DNA of 12,638 nucleotides from an archaeon. GTDB lineage: Archaea; Asgardarchaeota; Hermodarchaeia; Hermodarchaeales; Hermodarchaeaceae. Positions 6,157 through 12,638 of the stretch are shown here, in pieces (position 1 is the stretch's first letter; every line of letters starts with the position of its first letter). The DNA is taken from the NCBI GenBank assembly GCA_016550415.1, contig JABXGU010000554.1, forward strand, positions 1 to 12,638, in the 5' to 3' direction. Both the position numbers and the translations under genes were made by a program. The notes under the pieces were generated by a model, which saw only the letters and a program-made list of their open reading frames with translations, was not told the DNA's origin and did no database searches.

Positions 6157-7440
6157 CTATTTAGATTCCCTAAGCTTAGCTAGTATTTCTTGTGCTCGGT
6201 CGAAACGAACCCTTTTTTCAGCAATCATTTTTTGTGCTACAATTTCTATTTCGTCTTCCCTTGCTCCTGCTGCGATTGCAACATTCCTACTGTGCAGCTT
6301 CATATGTCCCTTTTGAATGCCTTCTTGACTGAGGGCTCGCAAGGCAGCAAGGTTCTGTGCAAGTCCGACGCAGGCAATTATTTCAGCAAGTTCTTGAGCA
6401 GATTTTACTCCCAGGATTTTAACACAAAGGCGAGCTACAGGATGGGTCTTTGTAGCACCACCGATTAACCCTACAGCAAGTGGAAGTTCGATAGTTCCAT
6501 GTATATCCCCATCTGGTGTTTTTTCGTAGTGAGTAAGAGATTGGTATCCTCCTTCACGGGTGGCAGCATATGTGTGAGCTCCCGCTTCAACTGCACGGAA
6601 GTCTTGACCTGTTGCGATTAAGACAGCATCAATACCATTCATGATACCTTTGTTATGGGTAGCGCATCGGAATGGATCTGCCTGTGCAAATGCATACGCC
6701 TTAAGTATACTCTCAACTACTTCTGGTCCGCCCAGAACCTCTTTAGTAAAAATAGCATCGGCCCGTGCTAGTCTGTAAATTGCTAAGTTTGATAGAATTC
6801 GGAGAAAAACATGTCCTCCTGTTAGTTCTTCTAAGAGTGGTGCAAGAGCCTCGCACATGGTGTTAACCGCATTGGCACCCATTGCATCCCTAGTATCCAC
6901 TAATAGGTGAACAACTAACATTGGTCCCATCATTGTATCTAGATTGCGAACCTTCAGTTCACGAACGCCACCGCCCACCTTCACCAAGATAGGATCCTGA
7001 GCATTCGCCACTTCAAGCAAATTCTCCTTGTTTTCAAGAATTGCATTCCTACCTTTTTCAATATCTGGGAGATCCGCAACTTGGATCTGACCAATCATAA
7101 TTGGATCAGTAGTACTGGCAGAGAATCCTCCTGTTTTCCGTGTCATTCGGGCAGCATTAGAAGCAGCAGCAACGACAGATGCTTCCTCAATAGCCATTGG
7201 AACAAGAAGTTCTTTATTGTTAATAATGAAGTTGGTTGCCAGTCCCAGTGGGATTGGTAAGGTTCCCACGACATTTTCAATCATCCTATCGGCAATCGAT
7301 TGGTCTAGGGCACCAGTAGCTTGAAGTAGGGCAATTTCATCTTCAGTCAGATCTGCAAATGCTTTCAGCTTCTTTATTCGCTCATTAATAGAGAGTCGAT
7401 AAAAACCACTGATAGCTGATGAATTAGTCACGAAGCTCAC
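6157..7440 (-). CDS. mvaA: 3-hydroxy-3-methylglutaryl-CoA reductase, class II
   Basis: A 427-aa enzyme that reduces (or oxidises) HMG-CoA/mevalonate with NAD(P)H. In archaea this is the committed step of the mevalonate pathway to isoprenoid membrane lipids. Class II features are clear: ENVVGTLPIPLGLA near 55-68, EEASVVAAAS (catalytic Glu85/86), DAMGANAVNTMCE (dinucleotide binding, about 185-197), HNKGIMNG with catalytic Lys264, GQDFRAVEAGAH with Asp280, and the C-terminal KLHSRN with His383. There is no membrane anchor and the length is normal for the class. The start is GTG 7440 by ORF limits; GTG 7431 is an alternative and neither has a strong SD. Class II is the rarer, patchily distributed type in archaea (known in Archaeoglobus and Thermoplasmatales), often explained by transfer. 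It stands alone, with regulatory sequence upstream. Confidence 0.95.
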   Translation of the reverse strand: MSFVTNSSAISGFYRLSINERIKKLKAFADLTEDEIALLQATGALDQSIADRMIENVVGTLPIPLGLATNFIINNKELLVPMAIEEASVVAAASNAARMTRKTGGFSASTTDPIMIGQIQVADLPDIEKGRNAILENKENLLEVANAQDPILVKVGGGVRELKVRNLDTMMGPMLVVHLLVDTRDAMGANAVNTMCEALAPLLEELTGGHVFLRILSNLAIYRLARADAIFTKEVLGGPEVVESILKAYAFAQADPFRCATHNKGIMNGIDAVLIATGQDFRAVEAGAHTYAATREGGYQSLTHYEKTPDGDIHGTIELPLAVGLIGGATKTHPVARLCVKILGVKSAQELAEIIACVGLAQNLAALRALSQEGIQKGHMKLHSRNVAIAAGAREDEIEIVAQKMIAEKRVRFDRAQEILAKLRESK

Positions 7441-7591
7441 AACAAAAAAATTTTATCAAAAAGTATGGCTTATCAACATTTCCCGTCCAGACTGGAAGAC
7501 GGTCAGTTGTTTCTTACAAATAAGCATGGGGTCTTTGACTTTTTTTGTATTTGAACGATCTGGTAAAATCTATTCTATTGTGAGTCTCGCT
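7441..7591 (-). promoter_or_regulatory. Promoter region of HMG-CoA reductase with a dyad element
   Basis: This 151-base gap follows the V4R gene and precedes HMG-CoA reductase. It contains a perfect odd palindrome TCCAGACTGGA (7486-7496) flanked by CCG (7483-7485) and CGG (7500-7502). A one-base centre cannot form a tight RNA loop, so a DNA-binding site is more likely than a terminator. TTATTTG-type and A-rich elements further upstream on the minus strand could be the TATA box. No gene is seen here. Confidence 0.4.
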
Positions 7592-8101
7592 TCAAACTTC
7601 TCGGAGTTCCCACATGCAGACATCTTCGCCCCATGTTTTGCATTTGACTTCTTCGCATTCGCTGTCGAAGCCACGTAGTGTTAGTACATGTTGGAAGACG
7701 CCGCTGAGGACATTACAATATTTTAGTCCGTGGTACTCTTCAGAGAGACTGACATTCTCACAGAACGGGCAATCATCATAAATGTAGACGATTTTACGGT
7801 TACTGGCATCCCAGTAGCTTCTATCGAAGGGTTTGCCTATCATGACCTTTGTTGCGAGATTGAAGGTGTCTAAGAATCCATCAAATGAGGTGGCATGTTT
7901 TCCTATTTTATCGCTATATTCGAAGAGAAGAGTCTCAGCCATGGATCTGCCTATTTTCAGAAGTTTGGCATTAACAAGATCAATATTACCTTGGCTTTGC
8001 TCAACCACATGGTCTACAATAGCTGCCAGTAGTGCTTGAAACGCATTAATCGATGTTTTTTTCATCTTGAAATGAAATCCAATCCAGCCTTTAACTCCCA
8101 T
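7592..8101 (-). CDS. V4R-domain (TRAPP/Bet3-fold) protein
   Basis: A protein of about 169 aa that matches the V4R fold, a small-molecule-binding domain related to Bet3/TRAPP subunits. Residues 13-95 are helical. The C-terminal half carries the typical cysteine pattern: CPFC (111-114), Cys129 in GLKYCN, Cys149, and CKTWGEDVC (154-162). The pattern 'G..YC...G.....L' followed by 'C...G...C' is the V4R hallmark. V4R proteins in archaea usually sense ligands or control transcription with a partner; Asgard archaea also carry TRAPP-like members. It directly follows the winged-helix gene with only a few bases between, so the two probably act together. The longer frame starts at GTG 8110; I prefer ATG 8101, with AAAGG upstream of both. 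Zinc binding by the cysteines is plausible but unproven. Confidence 0.8.
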   Translation of the reverse strand: MGVKGWIGFHFKMKKTSINAFQALLAAIVDHVVEQSQGNIDLVNAKLLKIGRSMAETLLFEYSDKIGKHATSFDGFLDTFNLATKVMIGKPFDRSYWDASNRKIVYIYDDCPFCENVSLSEEYHGLKYCNVLSGVFQHVLTLRGFDSECEEVKCKTWGEDVCMWELREV

Positions 8102-8115
8102 AATATTCACAACCT

Positions 8116-8610
8116 TTACCGACGCTTCTTGATTTTAACGATGCCACGTTTTTGCAGCTCAAGTACCATCCGCATACATGCAAATGTCTGAAGTCCCAAT
8201 TCAGTAGAGATTTCCTGCAAACTCCTCTTTCCATCACACAAGTTTAGAAGACGGAATTCCATTACAGAAAGCTTGTGCTTCTGAAGATCAGAAGATATTA
8301 CAGGTGTAATCAGACCACTACGCGCTGCTGTCTTTGGCTTTGCAGGTGTTGGTGTAGGGGTTGGTGCAGAAGCTGATGTACTCGGTGGGCTAACACTTGT
8401 TGGCACTTGTCCTTCCGGCTGAACTTCAGAAATCTCATGCCCACGCTCAACTAAATCCTGATCGAGATAAATTGTCAGAGCGTGAGGTGGATCACCATGA
8501 ACAAAGGTATAAGGAAAGGGGAAGACACTATGTTTGGCAAGGATATCTGAAGGTAATTCAATAGTAATATAAGCTGCACACCGCTCGCAGTAGGTATAGA
8601 CCAGTGACAT
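8116..8610 (-). CDS. Winged-helix protein with N-terminal CxxC domain and Pro/Thr linker
   Basis: A 164-aa protein in three parts. Residues 1-62 form a small domain with CERC (8-11) and a strand-rich section (FPFPYTFVHGDPPHALTIYL, 30-49). Residues 63-97 are a Pro/Ser/Thr-rich linker. Residues 107-164 form a winged helix: LSVMEFRLLNLCDGKRSLQEIS, then ELGL, then a recognition-type helix and a basic tail (KIKKRR). The winged helix resembles PqqD/MarR-like 'how much is needed before switching' domains found in many archaeal regulators, and probably binds DNA or a partner. The N-terminal domain is unknown to me and may sense a metal or ligand. The ATG has AGGA nine bases upstream. It is the first gene of a pair with the V4R protein, suggesting a sensor/regulator unit. 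Confidence 0.75.
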   Translation of the reverse strand: MSLVYTYCERCAAYITIELPSDILAKHSVFPFPYTFVHGDPPHALTIYLDQDLVERGHEISEVQPEGQVPTSVSPPSTSASAPTPTPTPAKPKTAARSGLITPVISSDLQKHKLSVMEFRLLNLCDGKRSLQEISTELGLQTFACMRMVLELQKRGIVKIKKRR

Positions 8611-8703
8611 CGTTGTTCTTCCTAGGATTGTTAAGCATATTATTTGGTGTATGCGCCTTTAACAGTTTTTTCTTATTTTCCATTAATTCCTTTTGAACTT
8701 GAA
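8611..8703 (-). promoter_or_regulatory. Likely promoter of the winged-helix/V4R pair
   Basis: This 93-base gap lies between the LarA-like stop and the winged-helix start. On the minus strand AAATAATATG (complement near 8636-8645), preceded by CACC, resembles a BRE/TATA unit; a start about 25 bases on would give a very short leader. An A-rich element near 8668-8680 is an alternative. The AGGA SD lies near 8620-8623. Confidence 0.3.
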
Positions 8704-10008
8704 TTATTTGGAGGGGGTTTCTGCGTAGACTGCGATTTTGTTTGCCTCGTTGAATACGAGAATTTGAGCCTCGGTGTCGTGTTTTATCCAGTTATCTATG
8801 ACCGTTTGAGGTTTGGGTGTGTATTGAAGGTGTGCTGCTTTAACTTGAGTTTGTGATAGATTGGTGTGGACCCAGATGTTGTTTACATGCTGGATTAGTT
8901 GTGCGAATTTGTAGGCTTTGTGAGTGTATAGTTTGTATTCACGTTGAATACTTGATATTACTTCGGGGAGGGGCTGAGTTAATTGGTCGAAGAAGAAGGT
9001 TCGAGCCTTAGGTGTTGGTGCTACACCCTTTGCACATTCTGCGAGGAAGAGAATTTCTCCGCCTTCATTGACTGCATTCCTAGTGAGTTCAAGACCTCGC
9101 TGTGCATTGTATAGGCTCTCGTCTTGAGGAAAGCCGCCAGGTGATACGATAATGTGGTCTGTCGGAGGTACTGTGAAGCTGGCTGCCTTATCAATTTTAG
9201 TGAATCCTTCAGCAGCTACTTTGGCTAGATCACCGCTACTTGCCCAAAGAATGTATGGGCCACTCGTTATAGTTGCTAAGACAAAGGTTGGTTGGTCACT
9301 AAGAATCATTTGTGCCGCTTCCAGCATATCCTCTGCGACAGGGTTGCTACGACGCGAATGATCTGTATGAAGGGGATGTCGTCCAAAGGTGGATTCAGGT
9401 TCCAGAGCTAGACTATGATTTGCTTCAATGGAGGCGAAATTACAGATACCGGGAAGAAGATTCTTTATTGGGTTAGAATATCCTGCGAAGTAGTGGTTTT
9501 TCATATCTGCTGCAATTACATATGCTTCTTTTTCCAATGCTTCCTGATTGGCTTTTACAGGTGTTCCCCGACTTGTGGTACCGACCAAACGACATGGTGA
9601 CTCAAGCCCATCGTGTATGATAACCTTGTATTGCTCAAGTTTGTGATTTTGGCAGCTATCGTGAATTGCTTTGGCTATTTCACGATTACGCGGGCTGTCG
9701 GTTTCATGTGAGCCTGTAGTGATGATGAATGTGAGCTCCTTTGCAGCGCTTATTTGGCGTGCCAATTCTTCAACTATGATTTCATGAGGTTCTGAACGGG
9801 TACCATCCTCAATAAGGACACATACACGACGATTCGCTATTATTTCTTGTAGGGTTGGACCTTTGGGTGTAAGAAGTGCTTGGCGAATGGTTCCTGCAAT
9901 ATCCCTTGAGGCTTGGGTTTTTCTGGGTTGAATTACTTGGGCAAGATTCTGTTCAGGAATCTTAAGGGAGATATGTCCTTTACCATAACGAACTCTAATT
10001 TTCTTCAT
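8704..10008 (-). CDS. larA: LarA-family nickel-pincer racemase/epimerase (lactate racemase-like)
   Basis: A 434-aa protein of the LarA family, which uses a nickel-pincer nucleotide (NPN) cofactor to racemise or epimerise 2-hydroxy acids. Compared with the Lactobacillus enzyme from memory, key residues are present at matching spacing: Asp68/Arg71 (EDGTR), His101 (TTGSHE), His172 (NHYFAGYS), Lys182 (cofactor-linked) and His198 (nickel ligand). Two positions differ: the usual glycine-rich GGRK before the lysine is NPIK (179-182), and the Gln/Lys pair contacting the cofactor appears as Asn301/Arg304. The substrate may therefore not be lactate; malate, gluconate and other hydroxy acids are known in the family. 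Cofactor makers LarB, LarC and LarE are not in the window. It starts six bases after the kinase gene, with GAGTGAT as SD, so the two form an operon. Confidence 0.85.
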   Translation of the reverse strand: MKKIRVRYGKGHISLKIPEQNLAQVIQPRKTQASRDIAGTIRQALLTPKGPTLQEIIANRRVCVLIEDGTRSEPHEIIVEELARQISAAKELTFIITTGSHETDSPRNREIAKAIHDSCQNHKLEQYKVIIHDGLESPCRLVGTTSRGTPVKANQEALEKEAYVIAADMKNHYFAGYSNPIKNLLPGICNFASIEANHSLALEPESTFGRHPLHTDHSRRSNPVAEDMLEAAQMILSDQPTFVLATITSGPYILWASSGDLAKVAAEGFTKIDKAASFTVPPTDHIIVSPGGFPQDESLYNAQRGLELTRNAVNEGGEILFLAECAKGVAPTPKARTFFFDQLTQPLPEVISSIQREYKLYTHKAYKFAQLIQHVNNIWVHTNLSQTQVKAAHLQYTPKPQTVIDNWIKHDTEAQILVFNEANKIAVYAETPSK

Positions 10009-10014
10009 TTTGCA

Positions 10015-11559
10015 TCACTCTATTTGAGATAGACGTGAAAAAACCTTCGCCTTATCTAATGCAGCGTATGCATCAGAATGGATTGTGTAAAGTGTATCAT
10101 AAAGACCTCTGTATTTACTAGAGGGAGTGTATCGTTCACCCACCTTAACCATCTTTTCTGCTGCCTCAACAACATTTCCGTAAATGCCACCACCCACGCT
10201 AGCTAACACTGCAGCTCCAAGAGCGGTTGCCTCCTCAATCTTGCTACGTCGCACTGTAAGCTTGCTAATATCCGCTTGAATCTGATTCCATATCCTGCTT
10301 CGTGTAGCGCCTCCCGTTATTCGCAGCTCTTTTACAGCTATACCCATACCCTCCATAATCTCAAGGTTGTGTCGCACTTCAAAGGAGGTCCCCTCCATTA
10401 TAGCACGAATAAGGTCAACCCGTTCGTGACCCAGCGCCAGTCCAAGGATAACCCCACGTGCAGTAGGATTCCAATAGGGTGCACCTGCACCCACAAAATG
10501 CGGTAACAATAGAATTCCCTTTGCCCCAGGTGGAGACCGACTGGCTTGTTTGTTCATTAACTCATAGGCATCTGCATCTAATAATTCCGCTAATTGCTTC
10601 TCCTCTTCACAGAATTGGTCACGGAACCACCGGTAGATAATGCCACTAGTAAATATACTGGCTTCTACTACCCATTTCCCTGGAACCGCATGGCAACTGC
10701 AAAGGAGCCGGCGCTCAGGGTCAAATCGAGGCTGATCTTCAAAGGCAAGAATGAATGTACCAGTACCAATAGTTGCTTTGACCCGACCTGGCTTTACAAC
10801 ACCTACACCCAATGCACCACATTGCTGATCCCCACCGCCAACTACAACGGGAAGGTCTTTTGGAAGACCTGTTTCATGTGCGGCCCTTTTAGTAACTTTC
10901 CCAATTACTGTGCCAGAGGGATAAGGCTTTGGTAATAATTCTTGAGGGATACCCATATTTTCACAGAGTTTTGTAGCCCACTCCATTCGCTTCACTGCAA
11001 AGAGCATGGTTCGTGATGCATTACTATAATCGGTAGCGTATTCTCCTGTTAGTCGATGGAGGATGAAATCATGAACTAAAAGAAACTTGTGTGTCGAACG
11101 GAAACAGTCAGGTTGCTTTTCTTTAAACCAGAGAATCTTCGGAGCAGAGAAATAAGGGTCAATAGTGAGACCGGTCTCTTTGTAGATCTCTTCTTCACCT
11201 AGATGTTCTTGAATCCATTTGCAATGAGGGATGGTTCGTCGATCTTGCCAGACGATGGCATTATGAAGTGGTACTCCCTCTTCATCAACAGGCACTATGG
11301 TTTCTCGCTGATTAGTGATGCTAACTGCTACTAACTGTGAAACTTTGCTACCAAGTGTTTTCATCGTAGCTTGGCAGGTTTGACAAGTAGTATCCCACCA
11401 ATCGATTGCATGTTGTTCAACCCAAGTAGGGCGAGGAAAAATCGAGGAGTATTCTTTATGATTCTGGGCTAGCAAATCTCCATTTTTCGTATCAAAAACG
11501 GCTGTTCGTGTCCCGCTGGTTCCAACATCAATAGCTACCACTAAACTCTGGTCACCCAT
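10015..11559 (-). CDS. FGGY-family carbohydrate kinase, glycerol kinase-like active site
   Basis: A 514-aa sugar/polyol kinase with two actin-like ATPase domains. The phosphate-1 loop is DVGTSGTRTAVFD (11-23), and the catalytic base is Asp234 in GGGDQQ. GTGTF (265-269) and ITGGAT (414-419) complete the nucleotide site. Residues that hold glycerol in GlpK are all present: Arg85/Glu86 (NQRET), Trp104 (VWQDRRT), Tyr136 (DPYFSA), Asp234 and Phe269. The C-terminal half (PHFVGAGAPYWNP) looks as much like xylulokinase, so glycerol or a similar small polyol is the best guess, not a certainty. The reading frame extends to GTG 11568, but ATG 11559 is chosen because AAGGTG lies six bases upstream. It is the first gene of an operon with the LarA-like gene and divergent from Sir2. 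Confidence 0.88.
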   Translation of the reverse strand: MGDQSLVVAIDVGTSGTRTAVFDTKNGDLLAQNHKEYSSIFPRPTWVEQHAIDWWDTTCQTCQATMKTLGSKVSQLVAVSITNQRETIVPVDEEGVPLHNAIVWQDRRTIPHCKWIQEHLGEEEIYKETGLTIDPYFSAPKILWFKEKQPDCFRSTHKFLLVHDFILHRLTGEYATDYSNASRTMLFAVKRMEWATKLCENMGIPQELLPKPYPSGTVIGKVTKRAAHETGLPKDLPVVVGGGDQQCGALGVGVVKPGRVKATIGTGTFILAFEDQPRFDPERRLLCSCHAVPGKWVVEASIFTSGIIYRWFRDQFCEEEKQLAELLDADAYELMNKQASRSPPGAKGILLLPHFVGAGAPYWNPTARGVILGLALGHERVDLIRAIMEGTSFEVRHNLEIMEGMGIAVKELRITGGATRSRIWNQIQADISKLTVRRSKIEEATALGAAVLASVGGGIYGNVVEAAEKMVKVGERYTPSSKYRGLYDTLYTIHSDAYAALDKAKVFSRLSQIE

Positions 11560-11668
11560 GAAAAACACCTTGTATCCTACAAAACATTAACAATCTGTTA
11601 TTAGCTTATGCGCCAAAAGCTTTTGATTGAACAGCACAGCTAAATAATGACTGCAGGAAAGGTACTCA
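11560..11668. promoter_or_regulatory. Divergent promoter region, kinase/LarA operon and Sir2
   Basis: The 109 bases between the divergent genes must hold both promoters. CTAAATAA near 11639-11646 (plus strand) and CTAATAAC near 11597-11604 (minus strand) are TATA-like. A perfect 12-base palindrome, CAAAAGCTTTTG at 11614-11625, lies between them and is a candidate operator. The Sir2 gene has AGGAAAGGT before its ATG. Confidence 0.5.
11566..11571 (-). promoter_or_regulatory. Ribosome binding site deciding the kinase start
   Basis: AAGGTG on the minus strand ends six bases before ATG 11559. It overlaps the alternative GTG start at 11568, which would therefore lack a usable SD. Confidence 0.6.
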
Positions 11669-12433
11669 ATGGTATCAGAAACGCATATTCAAAAGGCAGC
11701 CCAATTTATCTTGGAGTCCTCTTCCACTGTCGCTCTTACAGGTGCTGGTGTTTCCACTGAGAGTGGCATACCTGATTTTCGAGGACCAAACGGATTATGG
11801 ACAAAAGTAGATGCTTCAAAGTTTGCCAGCGTCGATGCCTTTCTAAGTGACCCAAAGGGTTGGTGGCTAACAGCTCTAGAATTATCGCCTACTATTATGA
11901 ATGCAAAACCCAATCCTGCGCATAAGATATTAGCAAAGTTGGAAAAGATGGGTCTAATCCAGTGGTTAGTGACTCAAAATGTTGATGGGCTTCATAAACA
12001 AGCAGGAAGCAAGAATGTATTAGAGGTTCATGGCAGCCTTTCAAGTGCGAGTTGTATCGTTTGTCGCGCCCAGGTGGGTAGACGCTACTTGGAAAAGGCA
12101 ATTAAGAAACGATGGATTCCTCCAACTTGTCCTGATTGTGGTGGAATCTTAAAACTTGATGCGGTTTTATTCGGGGAGGGGTTACCTCGCGAAGCAATGG
12201 CTGAAGCAGTAAATGCAGCACGTACCTGTCGGTTGATGTTAGTTGTTGGTTCATCCCTCCTAGTATACCCTGTAGCAACATTGCCAAGTATCGCTAGGCA
12301 AAGTGGTGCTCATCTCATAATTATCAATCATGAAGAGACACCCTTTGATGATGTTGCTGATTTAGTTTTTCATGCAGAGGCTGGAGATATTCTTACCCGA
12401 ATTACAGAGATAGTGAAGCGCTTTCATCGCTGA
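11669..12433 (+). CDS. sir2: Sir2-family NAD-dependent protein deacylase
   Basis: A 254-aa sirtuin that removes acyl groups from lysines using NAD. Motifs in order are GAGVSTESGIPDFRG (25-39, NAD binding), TQNVDGLH (102-109), catalytic His121 in EVHGS, zinc cysteines 129/132 (CIVC) and 154/157 (CPDC), VLFGEGLP (166-173), GSSLLVYP (204-211) and IINHE (228-232). Length and all core motifs are normal, so it should be active. The classical class III Tyr/Arg pair for desuccinylation is not obvious, so deacetylation is the default guess. In archaea sirtuins act on chromatin proteins such as Alba and on metabolic enzymes such as acetyl-CoA synthetase; the target here is not shown. The ATG has AGGAAAGGT about six to ten bases upstream. 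It is monocistronic by context, with a T10 tract just downstream. Confidence 0.95.
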   Translation: MVSETHIQKAAQFILESSSTVALTGAGVSTESGIPDFRGPNGLWTKVDASKFASVDAFLSDPKGWWLTALELSPTIMNAKPNPAHKILAKLEKMGLIQWLVTQNVDGLHKQAGSKNVLEVHGSLSSASCIVCRAQVGRRYLEKAIKKRWIPPTCPDCGGILKLDAVLFGEGLPREAMAEAVNAARTCRLMLVVGSSLLVYPVATLPSIARQSGAHLIIINHEETPFDDVADLVFHAEAGDILTRITEIVKRFHR

Positions 12434-12447
12434 GTAATTATAGTCCC

Positions 12448-12457
12448 TTTTTTTTTT
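12448..12457 (+). terminator. T-rich terminator of the Sir2 gene
   Basis: Ten consecutive T residues followed by CTCTTATCTGCTTTT lie 15 bases after the Sir2 stop. Archaeal RNA polymerase terminates at such U-rich tracts without needing a hairpin, and none is seen. Confidence 0.6.
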
Positions 12458-12514
12458 CTCTTATCTGCTTTTGAGTAATGGCTTTTATTGTAATATGCCC
12501 ATAGGGTACTGTTG

Positions 12515-12638
12515 ATGGTTGGTATGAAGCAAATCGTGGAAGAAAAAGAAGGTCTGCGAGCTTTTCCTCCGTTTCCTTTGGCTCTTGTTACAATGCCTGG
12601 AAACCCTCCAAATATTATCACAGTTGCATTGGTTCATA
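12515..12638 (+). CDS. Flavin reductase-like domain protein, N-terminal part
   Basis: The first 41 codons of a gene cut by the window end. After a short N-terminus, the stretch FPPFPLALVTMPGNPPNIITVA matches the opening strand and FMN-binding turn of the flavin reductase/flavoredoxin family ('P.P..LVT....G..N..T..'); these FMN proteins transfer electrons or reduce flavins. Residues 21-41 show the pattern. The frame has a stop at 12491. ATG 12515 has AGGG about eight bases upstream; ATG 12524 is an alternative. It follows the Sir2 T-tract, so it is probably a separate transcript. Identification rests on about 25 residues, and partner genes lie outside the window. Confidence 0.6.
   Translation, partial: MVGMKQIVEEKEGLRAFPPFPLALVTMPGNPPNIITVALVH

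Noticed and set aside
6190..6468. 92-codon plus-strand frame rich in Cys and Phe
   Set aside because: It is antisense to the well-conserved C-terminal part of HMG-CoA reductase.
7483..7502. Intrinsic terminator after the V4R gene
   Set aside because: The palindrome has a one-base centre, and no U-run follows on the minus strand.
10594..10935. 113-codon plus-strand frame
   Set aside because: It lies wholly inside the FGGY kinase gene on the other strand, whose motifs are unmistakable.
12424..12621. 65-codon minus-strand frame at the window end
   Set aside because: The plus strand there encodes a recognisable flavin-reductase start, and the minus frame includes the T-tract as a lysine run.

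Overview
The window most likely comes from an archaeon, and the best fit is an Asgard (Promethearchaeota) lineage. The gene layout is prokaryotic: intronless, tightly packed genes in directional runs, with Shine-Dalgarno (SD) motifs of the GGTGA/GAGG type and T-rich 3' ends. The gene content combines a class II HMG-CoA reductase (mevalonate route to archaeal lipids), a beta-CASP RNA nuclease and a V4R/TRAPP-like protein with three small proteins that look gelsolin-like. Gelsolin-type actin regulators in a prokaryote are an Asgard hallmark. The lineage call is inference from gene content and codon texture; no rRNA or tRNA lies in the window.

Layout. (1) Plus strand, 1-3594: the 3' end of an M24 metallopeptidase, gelsolin-like protein 1, a helical protein with a coiled-coil look, gelsolin-like protein 2, a multipass membrane protein and an 80-aa protein. 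Apart from a 114-bp gap before the helical gene and a 101-bp gap before the 80-aa gene, spacing is tight. (2) Minus strand, 3619-11559, read right to left: FGGY kinase and LarA-like racemase (6 bp apart), then a winged-helix protein and a V4R protein (adjacent), then HMG-CoA reductase, gelsolin-like protein 3 and the beta-CASP nuclease. (3) Plus strand, 11669 to the end: a Sir2 deacylase divergent from the kinase operon, a T10 tract, and the start of a flavin-reductase-like gene cut by the window edge.

The most original content is the gelsolin-like set. All three proteins share one plan: an N-terminal gelsolin-like domain with the W-x-W-[LM]-G signature, a linker that is Pro-rich in two of them, and a C-terminal alpha/beta module of about 75-80 residues that I do not recognise. 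Calcium-ligand positions appear kept in protein 1, partly lost in protein 2 and lost in protein 3, which instead carries a highly acidic tail. The 80-aa protein may be a stand-alone relative of the C-terminal module. Two of these genes flank the helical protein and are followed by the membrane protein, so the 507-3594 block is a candidate cytoskeleton-at-membrane module.

The other genes are metabolic or regulatory. The kinase keeps the glycerol-kinase substrate-binding residues and is paired with a LarA-type nickel-pincer racemase/epimerase, suggesting catabolism of a small polyol or hydroxy acid. The winged-helix and V4R genes form a likely sensor/regulator pair. No mobile elements, CRISPR arrays, rRNA or tRNA genes were seen, and no gene-free stretch exceeds about 150 bases.
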